Below are positions 37,601 to 52,600 of a stretch of 64,000 nt of DNA, piece after piece. The notes beneath the pieces were generated by a model that saw only the letters and a list, made by a program, of their open reading frames with translations, was not told where the DNA came from and ran no database searches. This stretch comes from Caprimulgus europaeus. Its lineage: Eukaryota > Chordata > Aves > Caprimulgiformes > Caprimulgidae. A program made the position numbers and the translations under genes. Each line of letters begins with the position of its first letter. Positions within the stretch are counted from its first letter, which is position 1. Where the stretch lies: positions 45,995,515 to 46,059,514 of the forward strand of contig OU015528.1 of NCBI GenBank assembly GCA_907165065.1. Direction: 5' to 3'.

Positions 37601-40600
37601 AAGAATTCACCTGTTGAAGGACTCAGACACCTTCTGAAACAAAATAATATATTTCACAAGGAAATTTAGAGTACCTCTTCTAGTGCAGAAAGATCTGACC
37701 TAAGGCACTGCACAAAGATCTGGCCTAAGGCAGTGCACATTAATCTGTATCTGATACTCCAGAAATCAGTATGGTTTCTCCTGTGAGTAAAGAATTGGAA
37801 TGATCCATGTTTGAGAAGCAAGAAGGAAGGAGAACGGTCTGTTTTATGTAGATTGAAAAAGACATGTCCTGTGAAGACTGATCATGAAGTTGTACATGTC
37901 AGTGAGATGTCAGTGAGAATTTTGTCTCCAGAAGGTGAAAATTTTACTCCTAAAAGTGCTGCTTTCTAATAAAATCACTGCTAATTAAATTTCCTCTGTA
38001 CATTTCATTCAGTTATCACTGCACAAAATCACCCAATTTCTTTTATTAGCTATTCCAAATAAATCAATTAAAGAGTTCTAATTACCATTTTAAGTCACAA
38101 GCTTTTGTTAATGAAGATTGTTATTTTTATTAACATTATCTGCCATGTCTAGCTTTTGCTTGCTTTAATTTTCATTGTCAAATTAAAAAAGAAGGTTTTG
38201 CTACAGAGGGAAATTTATTAATTCCTACCCACAATAGATTGAAAAAAACCCCACCATTTATAAGGTTTCCTATCACTTAATTGTCACTTTTCTGTTCTAA
38301 ATGAAGAGACAAAGAAATGAAACAATTAAGAAAATGGGAAGGAGAATTAAGTTTGTTCAGATATGCGACCTTGTGAATTCCTTGCCACTTTAGATTTTCA
38401 CCTTCAGGATGGCATGCCACAGCCCCTGCACTGTCCAGGTCCCTCAGACTGGGCACATGGGCTGAACATATTCTGGCTCTTTCAGCCTTGCAAATCTGGA
38501 TTTCCTTTTCTTGTAAATGAGGTGCAAGGTGGGAGACATGGAAAAAAACTGGGTCTTGGATGAGTGTGCAGCAAGAAACCAACTGCACAGAGTTCCTGGC
38601 ACTCCCAGCTGAAATATGGCTTCTATAGCTATTTACAGCATGCTTTTTTCTTTTTCTTCGACATCACTTTCTATATATCATTAACCTCAGCCAGATACAG
38701 TACTGTTTACTTCCTGCCCCAAGCTAGGCTCAGCATTGCTGAGTGTCATTAAACAGGTATGATGGTTCATGCCAGAGTTTGAGTTTTGTGTGGAAATGTA
38801 TCTTTAAAAATAGCATTTGCATTATCTGAATCAATTGGAGGTTGTAGGAGATACCTAGGTTCATGGTGGATATGATAAGGACTTCCCTATAGTGCAGAAT
38901 GTGAAAGAATCAAATCTTGGCTTAAGAGAGCTCTAGAGAAGAAAGCATTTATTGTGTATGATGACCAGTAAGTCAGCTGGCAGAGACCTTGCACAAACTA
39001 CAGGGTTCAATTTTCAAGTGCCCTGCTTCAATGCTATTACATTCTGTCCTTTTGCGTGTCCCTGGGCACACAGGAATACTACTTGCATTGTTTCTTCTGC
39101 TGGATTATGCTCTCCGCAGCAACCTTCAGCACTGATATGGCAAGAACATATTGAGCAACATAGAGTAAGAGCAAAGTGTTACCCTACCTCCACAGAAACA
39201 TGTTTTGCCTGTGTAGCTAATGTGGGGCTGGTTCCCTCAAGCCCATGGTTAGTTACACAGGCATTGCAGCTGAGCATTCACGCCTCTTAACTTTTTTTGA
39301 TACCATGTTCCCAGGTTGCTGCTTGAACTTGGAAATCAATTGTATTGAGAGAATGCCTTCAAAATTTGAGTGAATGAGACATGACTTCCCCCACCCCCAG
39401 GAGAATTTTATAAAAAGAATATAGAATTTTAGGATATCTTATTTTTATTCACATTCTAAAGACTTGTATGAGCAGTTAACATTCACCTATTTCAATGCAG
39501 TAATTTAAGGTCCATTCATTTACAACTTTAAGTCAGTCAAGATTCAATAAAATGCAGTGGAAGTGTTGGAAGTGACTGAAACTAGTAAACTGGTTTCTTG
39601 GCTGTTACAAAGAAATGCACAGCAGAGGCGTGGTGGAAAAGCTGCAAAGATAGTCCATAGCTGCCTTTGTGCTCCCCTGTAGCCAGCTGTAGCATGGGCT
39701 CGTTCTTCAGTGTATATTAGAGCAATGTAAAGCTTGATCTAGTGTGTATGGACTGCCAGAAGCTGTGAGAGGCCATCTTCACAGCCTGGTGCTTTCTATT
39801 TTCTCTGACAGCATCCCTGATGTCAGATATGGGTGAGGTGGCACAGGACATGCAGCTGTTAACCTTCTGGACAGCAGGGGAGTGGGGTAGCTCTACTGCA
39901 GCTGAAAACCATGAGGTCTTACCTGAACTAAGGGTGAACTCTGTCTTCTAACAAAGAGATGCACCCAAGCCTCTCCCCAAGAAATCTCCAGGTTTAATTT
40001 CAGAAGAGAGTTTTTATGGCAAAGCAGGACTTGATATTTCTGCTGCTGAAAGCTGTTCCTGCTAATAATATTGTCCAAGTTAGGAAGGAATTGAGCAATA
40101 TTAGATGGCTCCTTCTTCAAATGCTGATAAACTTTTGCTGATGATGGGAAAGTAACCAATTGCCTAGCAAAGAAAAGGAAAAAGGAGCTCTTTTTTCTTT
40201 TTGCTTTGCTGTAGAATTCTAGTATCAATAGGATAATACCAGGCTGGCAGACTCTGTGGTATCAACCTTAATATGATTTGGCTTACAGCCATGTAGTTTA
40301 AAAGAGTATCGTTTAGATGAGTAGCTAATCAGGGAGCTTCCTTCCAATATGGTTTTATGGGTATAGTGATTTACTCTAGTTCTCATGAAGGAGACCTGAT
40401 TTCCCAGCTCAGCTTTTATAGTAGCTGTGCCAGCTGCTGAATTCAAAGATGTAATTCCCAATAACAGTGATTTGATAAGTGATCTGAAGTTTCCTACAGA
40501 ATCTTTCCTAGCCATGCTGTATGTGAACATTGTCTGTCTGTTCTTTAGGAGGAAATACGTCCGCAGTTTGAAGCCAAGTACTCCAAGAAGGAACGAATGA

Positions 40601-43600
40601 ACCCCATATCCGGGAAGCCAGAGCCTTATCAAGCATTTGCAGATAAATGCAGCAGACTTATTGTTTCTGCATCTGGAATATTTTTTATGGTTTGAGAACT
40701 TTTATTTATTTACTAGTTGAAAAATTCAAATTAACGTTATCTCTGCTATCATAGCTATCTCTGCTAAAGAGTTTGGAGTTATGGGATATGACTGCTTGAA
40801 AGTTTAATGAGCTCTAGCATGTTTACTGCAGGCTGAAAATCTGTACACAGCAAATAGCCTCAGTTTCTGTAAAGTCTGACACTAGTTTACTCTTCACCAA
40901 GTCTCACAGTCCTTCCTTCAAGGCTATACACATAAGGCTGTATGTAGGAATACACATACCAGAATAGTGACATTATCACATTTAGGCACCAACTTCAGCT
41001 GACTGAATTAGTTCACTGATTTTCCTTGCCTTCCCTGTGTAGGCAGCACAGAGTGATGGGGAGAAATGTCATGTAAGAGGCAGTTGTTCATTGTAAACTC
41101 TACAGAGAATCTAACTAAGGTACCTAGAGTGCTTCATGATGTAAATATCTATCTCCTAGTTTTTCAGTGTATTGAGGCAGCAGGGAAAGAGTTCTTATTC
41201 CTGGTGCAATTGAAATGTAGAAACGAATGTTCCTTGCCTAAAATGAAGCAGATCTCCTCCTTCCAAAGTGAAAAACTAAATGCAGGAGCAAAATCTCTGC
41301 TAACAGAGAGCTGCATGCACTTCTGCTGAAATGCCCCCATCTTCCAGCTTCGCTGAATCTGTTATTCACGGTTATTCACATGACAACAGCAATGGTAGGA
41401 CTGATCTTGAAAATACAGCTGCCATCAACTCAGAACCTCATGGAATTTACTAGGAGTTTTCCCTGGAGGCTAGAAAATTGTATGTGTATAACTTCAGGAG
41501 ACAGGAGGGAATAGGGCTTGTATGCAACTGATGGCTTCAAAATTCTCCAAAGCAATCTTGGAGAAGAAAGGCAAGAACATTATTGAGATGAGCTGTGCTC
41601 TGGTATATCAGGTCGATGGACCGAGACACATGGACAAACACTGGGCACGAAGAGCTCATGTACTCTCTGACTCAGCCCTTGAAGACACTTACATCTGCTC
41701 AGAACTGCACTCTGCTCAGAACTGATTGTTGATGCAACATTCTGCATTTTCCCTACTTTTTTTTTCTTGAAGGAGGGACAGTTTTCACTCCCCACCCTTT
41801 GCAAAGGCAGTCATTAATCTTCTTAGCCTAATGACAGATCTTGCTCAAAGTGTCAGAGAGAGTAGCCTTGCACTGAATTGTGTGCGCCACAAATTGTCCC
41901 CATAGCAGTCCTTGAAACAGGACAATTCACTGAAGGTATTTTTTCTTGCTGTCATAGCATAAGTTTCCAATGAGTTAGAAAAACTCTGAATATTCCCCCA
42001 TTTAGGTAAAAATATTACTTAAAAACTATAGCTGTAAACACAGAAGATACATGTTTATCAAACCTTGGAGTTAGAGCAGTTCTCAAAATTTCACAGCATT
42101 GACTCTCACAGTACAGTTACTAATACAGCTGGAACCAGGTTATTGATTCCCTATTAACGAAGGAAAGTGGTCTTTCTCCTCAATGCTGTGCAGGAAATCC
42201 CCCAGGTGAGTAACTTTTCTGATGTTTCTATGAGCTCCCAGTGTGGTAGCAGAGAATCTAATAAAGTAGCCTTTCACGTTCACACACACTTAACTTTTCT
42301 TTTTCATCTGCACTGGGATGATGTCGATCCATTCAGTAACTAATAAAATATGAGAACAGCTTGTTTAGCATTCACTATTTTAAAAATAATTTTGCCCATT
42401 CAATTAGCTTAGATATACCTCAGTTTTGATAGCTTTAAGTTGTCTATGCCTAACCTGGAATACACCTATCTTTTGCAAATGATCATCTGTCTTCTACTGA
42501 AGAAACTTTCTATCTAATAAGGTAGCTAAAGGGTACTGTGGCAGAGTTTCTATAAGATGAATCACCCATGCTAATTCCCAATGGTGACTTGCTAAACCAT
42601 AACACAAATTGGTCATGATGGAAAACAGTTGTTTAGTGCTTAACTGTTGCTTATGGAACATCAAATGATTTAGCAGCCTAGCTTTGCTGCATGCCTTTCA
42701 CATTATAACTGTCACTTTTGCTGAAAGTCTCATCAGAGAAAAAACTACAAGGGCAATTGAATTTGCTACCTTCCTTCAATAGAATCTTTCCAGAATTGGA
42801 GCAAGAAACAGCTTGCTAGGGTTGTTGTTCAGGCAGTGCTTACAAATGGGGACATCTTTCCCTGTAAGTGTGAAGTCCATCAAAGCACAAAATCCGTCCC
42901 AAACATGACACGTCCCCAAAGCTGGGACATCAGCTTGAGCCTTTGCACATCACAGAATATGCATGTAAAGAAAATTTCTGTTTCACGGAGCTGACAACAC
43001 TATTTCCCAGATTAATGCTACAGAAGAGATCAATTTTCAAGAAAATGTTTAAAAATAAAAATTATTTTAATATTATTTCAGAGATATTTTGCATTATGGA
43101 AATTAAAAAGGAATTTACAATAAGAATATTCATGTTGGATGTAATCAAAATGGCTGTATTTTTCAAGTTTTTCACTTCATTATTTTAGTTTGCAGTTTCA
43201 GAGAGAAGTTAACTCCTGTTCTATTGAAAGTTTTCAGATTCTTTTCTCTGATTTTTTTCTTCCTTTAGATCTGTGTGGTGATTGCTGCTGTTTTTGGCAT
43301 TGTTATTTACCGTGTTGTGACTGTCAGCACTTTTGCTGCCTTTAAGTGGGCTTTAATCAGGAATAACTCTCAGGTTGCAACTACAGGGACTGCAGTGTGC
43401 ATCAACTTTTGCATCATCATGCTACTGAACGTGGTGAGTAAAACTAACATATATAAAGCTATACCCAAGCCATCAAATCAGTAGATATCTCAGTCTGCAG
43501 ATGACTGAATACATTTAGTTCCTTTTTACAGCAGGAACAGAATGTCTGGCTAAGCCAGACATGATATTACCACTAATGGACATCATTCACTATTTATGTA

Positions 43601-46600
43601 AAGTACAATTTCAAACCCAAAATGTTATGTAAAGTGTGTTTGAATGTTCTAAAAAAAATATTTTAGGGAGACATGTCCATACTCTTGTTTTATTCTCTGC
43701 CTCTTTTGTTCCTTTAATTTATTTGCAGATTTCAGTCGATTTATTTAATATTCTTCTTTTTAATTGGTGTCTTGATGTTATTTTTTAAATACAGTGGCCA
43801 ACCTTAATTCTTATTTATAGTAGTTTCACTTATTTCAGCTTCAATTTTCATGGTAGTTCGCCAGTGAGAATATGCATATACAGACCCAATGTGCATATAC
43901 AGGAGAACTCCCTTGGGCTGAAAACTTCAAGAGACTTAAGCAGGCATGACTTGTTGCATGAGCTGCCAATGGCCTTTGCCAGAGTACACCAGAGACATGG
44001 TACACTGTACATGGGACTGTACACTGTAGTGGGACTGGCTGAGGTCAGGTTATTGTTGTGAACTGGTTTGGAACTAGACTTGGGACAAAGACAAAAATGG
44101 AATTTCTGTGTGGGAACAGCCCCAGTAAGATAGTATAGCATAGATTATAGGAGGAATGAGTTTCATCCCTACATCGAGATGTAGGTACTTCTGTATATTG
44201 CTGTGATAGCAACATGTGACCTCATTAATGTTTATAAATACATAAAGTGTGAGTGTCTCAAGGATGGAGCTAGACTCTTCTCAGTGACAACCAGTGATAG
44301 GACAAGGGGCAATGGGTGGTTCACAGGAGGTTCCATTTAAACTTGAGAAGAAATTTCTTTGTGGTGAGGATGAGAGAGCACTGGAACAGGCTGCCCAGAG
44401 AGGTTGTGGAGTCTCCTTCTCTGGAGACATTCAAGACCCGCCTGGACGCCTTCCTGTGTGATCTCATCTAGGTGTTCCTGCTCCAGCAGGGGGATTGGAC
44501 TGGATGATCTTTCGAGGTCCCTTACAATTCCTAACATTTTGTGATTCTGTGTAATTGCTCTTGGCAAGAGATGTATGGCCTTTTACTATCAGGTTTTTGT
44601 CACCTGATATGATAAGAATAAATTTTAAGTGTAAGTATCACCTTCAAACTATCCAGGCACTGGAGCCAGCGCAGAGTATCTCTACCCACTCAGTAGCAAG
44701 TGTTTTCTGCAAAAAGCATAAAAAGCATGTTAGGCTTTGCTCCAGCAGATATGCTGATTTACTTCCTAGTGAAAGTATAAGTTGTTATTTCAGGCCTGCA
44801 CATTCCATGTGCTGGCCTGGAGACTACTTTCTTTCCTGTGCAATACTCAAGCATTTCCACTATCTAAAAATTAATTTTAACAGCCTCTCATTTATATAGC
44901 AGGAAACTCCAAGAGGCTTTGCTGCAGGACTTCAGTTCTCCCTTTGGCATAGGCAAGACTGGATTGGTGACTAGGACAGTCTATCAAGAACTGTTGACTT
45001 TCCTATGTTTTCCCTGAAGTGAGACTATAGGCTGACAAGGGGCAGAAAGAAGAGGTGGAAGCTGTTATTCTCTCTGAATTTGTACTGAGGGCTCTCTTAT
45101 GTTATTCTTGATTTATTATTTGTTGTCTGCAGATTTTGGGAGTTTTCTTTAATTCACCTAGAGCACAATAGCGTAGAAGAAATAAAAATAGAACTAATAT
45201 ATATATATCTGTGTCAGTAAAACATCCATTTCCAAGCTCTCAGTATAAGTCATTGTATATGCAGCAAAGCAGCAACAAAAAAATACTGCACAAACAAAAT
45301 TATTTGGTTCTCAAAGAGTTTTTCAGCCTAGAGAAATTTTTGAAATAATGAAAGATGGCTTGAAGGTGCCTTTTGAGAAACTTTGGTTTACTTCCTAAAA
45401 TACATCAAATAAATAGAGCACTGCAAAAATGGATTTCTTAGGCCTTGTATTCATTATCATGCAATAAACACCACAGCCTTAGATCTGGATATAGCTTATG
45501 GAAACAAAAGATCCCCAAATTTGAAGCTGCATGAGCTTTTCAAAAGAAGGACTTAAGAACATAATCTCTCACTTCCCATGATGGATTAACGCAGTTTACT
45601 GAAGGACAGTAGTGGGATTTCTTTTGGGGGAAAAAAAAATAATCCTCCAGGAGAAATTCAGGTAGTTGAATCCTCTACAAACTATGACTCAAGAAAAATA
45701 GCAGGAGAGCAAGCAGAGATAAGTAAAAAAACCAAAATGGACCAAAATATACGTAACAGTAGGGAATTCACTGCTAGGAAGCCTGGTAAACCACCAGTGA
45801 TTCTGATATGAGTTGACAACCTCTCTAAACGTTGAAGGAAATGTCTAGACCACAAGTGACTTCTAGAAGACCAGATGCTGTCAGAGCTAGATACATACAC
45901 TTACATATCCATCATGACAAAAACGAAATGACCCTCAAATACAGTGTTTCCCAGATAATCCTGGAGCCTGACTTGGGAATAGTCATTAGCTTTACCTAGG
46001 TTAATAAAACCTGTTCATTCCAGTCATATCTCCCACAGGAAATATGAACACAGAACAGAATATGATCCTAAACAAGGCCCCTTGGGACTAGTAGTAACAA
46101 ACTGCAGTAGCTGATAGTTAGATCCAAACACTCTTAACAGGATCTCTAACACAGTCTTACTGTTCAAGGAGGAATAGCAACAAAATACAGTTTTGATACC
46201 CCCTTCTGCAGAGCAATGTACCTTTATAAAATAGCACACTCCCTGCTGGGATCAGGGTATAAACCACACAGACGTTTAGCACTTTTACATTTGCCCTTAA
46301 GAGATACTTTTAAACCTGGAAGAAACTGCCTTTTTCATTACTTGCAACAAAACTATTTACTCCAAAGGCAGCAGAAAGCTATTCTAAGCAAGAAGTGGTT
46401 GTTAACATGAATGAGATAATTCAGGATTACTTCAGTTCTTAAGGTGGCAGTTTGATCTGTAAATTGTACATAACTCAATTTAAGCAAGAGTTTATAAGGA
46501 TAACTGCAAATGAAAAGAAACATAGCTGATATGCAATTTAGGAATCAGTAAGTACTTGAGCCTGAAATATGAGGAACTTTGTAACCCTGTAGGCATCAGA

Positions 46601-49600
46601 GAGAGTTAAGGATATTTAGTGTTTTGTGCAAACAGGTTCCAGACACATATAAAGCAAATGGGAACGGTTGTTTTAATTTACGCTAACACTGATGCTGGAG
46701 GTGATGTACTTTTTAGGTTCAAAACTCTTTTGCAAATGCTAATTGTGAAAGCCCTCTAAGTTTTCATAAGCTTTATGAAGTTAGCAGTCTCCTAGAGAGT
46801 TTGAGAGCATGGTATCTGCTAAGCACAGAAAATGCCACTTGGGATTTAGAATGATGTCACTGACCCAGAGTAAGAAATGTATCTGGTGGTGGGGATTACT
46901 AAAGACTTTCGCTGAAGCAACCTTGTTTCCCCAGTGTCTTTCCTTTCAGCACTAAAAAAATCCCAAACAAAACCAAAAAGCCCAGAATCCCCAAAATAGC
47001 AGAGCATGCTCTTACTAGGATTTTTTTTGGGGGGGGGTTGTGAGATAAATGTTCCATAAGTAACTAAACCAAAATCTCAGTTGCACTATTGTTCTGCTTC
47101 TTTGTGTTTTTGGAAAAGTTATCCGACCATTTTTCATTATGTATGTAAAACAGGATCAGTGATAACACTTTTTCCTCCATATATTGTGGATGAAAAGAGC
47201 TGAGTATAAGCTTTAAAAATATTACTGTTCCTTATCTGATTATCACTGTTGTATTATTACTATATAGTTTTATTATCATCGTTATCAGAACATCACAGAG
47301 ACCATCTGGATGTCAGATTTAACATGTAAGAGCAGTTACTTGACTTAGAAAGCAGTTCTATACTTTTGAGCTGGTTGCATATCTAAGGGGCTGTTTCTTC
47401 TCTGTTGCAGCTGTATGAAAAGGTTGCTCTTTTCCTGACAAATTTAGGTAAGCAATGTTAAATACAAAACTTAATTGATACTGTACCTATTTTTCATGTC
47501 CGTATACTGTGATAGCATTCAAACTATCTGTATAAATATGAAAAATCCTGATTAATTTGCAATCTATAGGAATTAGTGTTTTTCTCAAGTTTATAATAAA
47601 GGATTATATAAACTAAGCTATAGTGCTATTCAAACAGTGGTGGCAACAATCAGCCACTTCCCTTGCTCGGTTCTTTTTCCAACTCCTTACCCTGTAAGAA
47701 TTTAAACAAATTGTTACTTTGGGGGAAAAAGCATGAATTTTCAGAGAGACTGAGCACTCACAACCTCCAGGTTGTTTTGTGAAGATCTGGAAATGGGAAA
47801 ATCACTTCTGGAAGCCAAATTTATAGCTTTAAACTAAGGTGCTTATTGACTATCAAATATATACCTTTAAGACGGGCAGTAATTTGGAGGGAAAATAACC
47901 AGATGACTCATCAACTCTAGCAACACCTAAACTCTAATGGTGTTCTAACTTTCTTTAATCTTTTCAGCTCACCCCTAAGATGATCTTTATGCTAGAGTAA
48001 AGACAACATATTTTCTAAGGGCAGCGTGTACTGTCACTGGGGTAGCAATAGATTACCACTCACATATCTATGGCTCAGGCAGAGTCTCTGGAGACCCTGA
48101 TTGTGCTGGAAGATCACAGTATTTGGTAGCAAATGGCAAGGGTTCCTTAGTGTCAAGAAGCCTGGAATTAGACTCTTCCTGAAAGCCTATTAAGAGAACC
48201 ATATTATGGCACGCACAGAAGTGGTTTGGGAATATTACTTTGAGCCTCTGCATACCTGTGTATATTTATGATGTTCAGTAAGGTATTTTTGAGCAGGTGG
48301 GCAGATTTTGATGTCTGCTCAGAGGAAATACACAGCTGGTTTTAGCTAGTGTCAGGGCTTTTCTACATCTGGGAAGTCACAGGTGATGTGTTCAAAGCAC
48401 ATCTGTATAAGAGCATTTTATTCTATTCTATTCTTATTAGTCCTCATTTGTGTGCTGTAAATTTAAAATATTTTTGCCATCTTGTATCCATGGGAAAGAT
48501 ATCTGCTAGTTACAGTAGAGAAATATGACTTTCAAGTATGTGATTTGCACAGGCTATGCCTTTTTACTCCCTGTGACATCCTGGGGACAGTAAGATATGG
48601 TCTAGAGACCTTGAAGCTTGATTGCTTTCTGCCAGTTTATCATCAAGGTAGGTCTGCTTCTTGTAGCCTGTACAGAAAGCACTTGCATGAAAACTCAGTG
48701 AGTCAAGCTGTTCTGACAGTGTTCAGACTGTGATTTTTACTCTGATGGCCTAAGTAGCTGATGTGGTTTGAATGATCTTTATCGGTGTAATAAGCTCAGA
48801 GTGGGATTGGCAGCAAAGTTACATTCAGGATGTCCTTCTTCAGCCTTTACATGACCTTCTTCAAAGCTCAAATCCGTGCTCCTCCAGAGCATTGCCATTG
48901 TCTCTGATGGGCATATGAGCAAAGCTTCAGCTGGAGCAACCTTGTTAAAGTCAAACTTGTCTTTCCCACTAAATGGCACCCAAAATCCACTATGCTTTAT
49001 TTCTTTCTGCTTAGCTAGATATGTATGTAGTAGCATACACACAAACTGGATTTATTGACAGGCATTGTTAATTAACAACTAACATAGTTGTTAATTTATG
49101 GTCTGTTTTATGGTTTTGTTGATGCATCTATTTGAAATTTCCTCATGGGTAGGGCAGCTCTAATTAAAGAGAATCTAGTTTATTGTTGTTGTTTCTATAC
49201 TTCCAGTACTTTACATGGAGGCTTCTTTGGAAATAGTATATGAGTACTACTTTTATGATACTCAGAATCACCATTAATACCTCCACTTCTCCTGTGATTA
49301 CTCCTGTTCACAGCAATGATTGACTAATAACAAGCTTCTGCCAACTGTACAGTAGTTCCGAGACATAGTACTGGTGTGTTGGCATAGAAGTTGTTTTGTT
49401 AACTTCTGTCTTGATATCTCTATAGATGGAGATTAAGGGCGTACCTGAAGGGAAGATTATGTCTTCCCCTTTCCTATTTGCTCTACCTCATCCATTGCAA
49501 AATATTTTTTTCTCAGTCTTCTGTGATGGGGTCCCTGGGAGAAGGAAAGGAAATCATGCAGTGGCACTCCAGTGTAGAGTTCTTGGGTGCCAGCATGGTG

Positions 49601-52600
49601 GGCAAATCCCTGAAACAGAATTACAAGGATTTTCTCCAGTTCATTGTGACATCTCTAACAAAAAGGCACTTATGTAGCTTGTAGTGGGGTGCTTTGTGGC
49701 AATGTCATTATGGTAGGTTGCAGAAATAAAAAGGAGAGGAGCCTGACCCTGAAAAGCACACAAAAATCCAGGAGGGATGTTTAATATACACACTACCTCG
49801 ATCACTTTCTTACAATCTCCTTTGAATATACATATCCAGATATCAGAAGAGATTTCTAAATCTTTACAAGCTCACTTGCTGTGTGCTGCTTTTGGATACA
49901 ATTTCTTCTGTCAGCTTATATTTTAAAATCAGCAGGCTAATTTACAAATACCTTGCCAGCTCTGATAGATGTGGGCAGCCCTTGTGCCAAGGGAAATTGT
50001 TAATCTGATAAAACCTCTGAAACTCTCTTTCTTCACAGAGCAGCCTCGTACCGAATCTGAATGGGAGAACAGCTTCACTCTGAAAATGTTTCTCTTTCAG
50101 TTTGTCAATCTGAACAGCTCTACCTTTTACATAGCATTCTTCCTTGGAAGGTAGGATTAATGTCTCCACCCTCATATGTGCAAAATAAAGTAGAGAGAAG
50201 AAATAAAATTGTCTGTAATGAAACAAAATGGGACCATGTTATCACACATCTCAAAATGCAGATTCCATACTAGCAAAGCAGGACAAATTGCAGTTTTATT
50301 TTCCTTTTAAAAAGCCCAGAAACAGACGTTTCCTAGCACCACATTGGCTCAATGCTAACTTTAAACAATTTTACTACACTATATGCAGGTCACATCGCTC
50401 TGTCTTTATGTGTATAATTTGTACAGGTAAGTAAATAACTTATCACTGTGTCTTTTTCTTTCAGAGTAGAATAGAATAGTTCAGTTGGAAGGGACCTACA
50501 ACGATCATCTAGTCCAACTGCCTGAATACTTTGCTTTTTCTATTATACGATTTGAACTCTTATGAGTGAATTGTGAGCTATCAGTTGTTTTTTCCCCACA
50601 GAAAATGAAATACATATATTTGTATGTTTCTTTCTGCAAGTCCTCTAAAAGCAAAAGAAGAGCATTTGAGTAGAGAAGGCTTGAGTAGAAGAATCCATCA
50701 GTATGGATTATTTGCATGGGGGAAATTGTGGGAATCATTTTGGGAGAAAACATGGGAGAATAGTAAGAAAATTATGTCTTCCTAATGAAAACTAACATTT
50801 TCACTGATTTCATAGAAAGGCAGACGTCACATTATGGTGTAAGGAAATGAACTGGCAGCTGAAAGCCATTTTCCAAACTAACATGAACAGTTTTATTCAG
50901 ATTTTCTCTATTCTCTGCATATGCTGAATATCCAACAGCAGAGTATTTGGTATTGAAATAAAACTGGAAGTGAAAATATACTTAGCACTTCACAGAAATT
51001 ACTCCGGGAATCCCTGAAAACTTTTTGCAGCATAATATCATTTATAGTTATATCACTCTAACATGACATTAGATTAAAACAACAGAGTGAGCTTTCTTCT
51101 ACTACTGTGAACAGACTGCTTACACACTATAGTTGATGTATATTCCTGTTTTAAAGATTTACAGGACACCCTGGTGCCTACTTAAGGCTGATAAACCGGT
51201 GGAGACTGGAAGAGGTGAGTGTTCACTGACTACACTCTGATTTATTTGCTGCCCACAGATGCAGTGAATGCAAGCAGAGGCAGACACGTAACTCTGTTTA
51301 GGTATTTTTGAGTGTGTTATTGGGCTTTCAGTTGCTATCTAACTCCATCCTACTGACACTGCCATCTGCTACAAAAACATCTACATACTGATATATACGC
51401 CCTTCTCAATGCTAGCAGTTTTAGTGTTTGCATCACATTTGGATAGTGATATCAAATGGTTTAAACATTACTCACATTTTTACACTGGAAATATTTAATC
51501 CTTGAAATGAATCAAAGTCAGATATGAATCTGACAACTTTTGCTCCTGAATAAATCCTTTCTTCTCAGCTTCTCTAGCCTTGCTGATCAGGGAGATAAAA
51601 TAATAAAAGAATAACTTAAAAATCCAGACACCTAAAATGGACTTGAAAACTTACCAAAACAACTGAACAAACTTCCCAAAAGAGCTACTGGTGTAATGTT
51701 CCATGCCTATGAAATCAAATGCAATGAGAGGTTGATTTTGCAAGTCACTCAAGAACCAATCCCATTTTTTGAGCAAATACATTCAGAATTCCCAAATTCC
51801 CAAAAACTCTTTGACAGTTATTGGAGGTGAACAGCAGCAGTTTCTAGTCCAGACATGTGCTATTTGCACACTTAAATCCCATAGTTTCTTTCCTGCTTCA
51901 CGGTTGAATAACTAAAACAACTTTGCAAATAAATGACAAATTGTGTGTGGAAAATGCAGGACTTAACACTGCCAACATGAATTTACAAACACTTCCAGAT
52001 ATCTAAATATTTTTGTTAATAGAAGTCATCCAAATAACTAGCAAAAAAAAAAAAAAATTAAAAAGCCATCCTAATTTTGTAGTAGTGAATTCTGTACATT
52101 CATGGAAAGAAAAAGGCATCAGAGAACAAGGGAAAAACCTCACTTGCAGGAACAGAGATGGGAGGAACAAAGAACCAGGTTTGGGAGGGATGTGCAGCAG
52201 CGAAGTGTTACAGGTTGGATGAGTTACTGGTGGAAGCTGCTATTAGCAGTCCCTACTATTTTGTCTTTCTTAGAGGGGAAAAAAAAAAGTCATCTAATAA
52301 TAAAAGAAATGTCTAATTTTAAAAGTCTCAAATTTATTGACCATATCTGAGTTAGGTCTTGCAAGAAACATAATGTAGAATATAATGCTCAGATATTGCT
52401 CCAGTAGCCCTCTCTTCACCTGTTGGATGAAGCCAAGTGTAAGACATTAAATAATACAATATAGTCTGGTCCAGTGTCCATGGGCATATTTAGACCACAA
52501 TGGACAAAGTACATTAGGGAAGTTGTGGTTGTAAAATCACTGCTACTCCACCTGCACCTACCTCTCTTAGCTTATATTGCCTCGTGTGACTGATTCCTAA

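Larger units (their letters stand above)
33962..40548 (+). other. ANO4 intron h-i (6587 bases)
   Basis: Phase 0 intron. Contains a T16 run, a probable LTR remnant (about 36130-36960), an unrecognised block to about 37570, and a 25-base tandem duplication. The remainder is AT-rich and featureless. Confidence 0.85.
43434..47410 (+). other. ANO4 intron j-k (3977 bases)
   Basis: Phase 0 intron with one sense CR1 copy (about 44218-44552) and a T8G9 run. Small direct repeats (GCATATACAG twice near 43875-43903; TACACTGTA twice near 44002-44028) are noted. No gene otherwise. Confidence 0.88.

Noticed and set aside
40225..40632. 135-codon minus-strand open frame overlapping exon i
   Set aside because: Its first part is antisense to the conserved ANO4 exon i, so it is a shadow frame.
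44164..44186. Inverted repeat CCTACATC-GA-GATGTAGG as a hairpin RNA
   Set aside because: The stem is only 8 base pairs with a 2-base centre; too short for a microRNA precursor and without flanking pairing that I can see.
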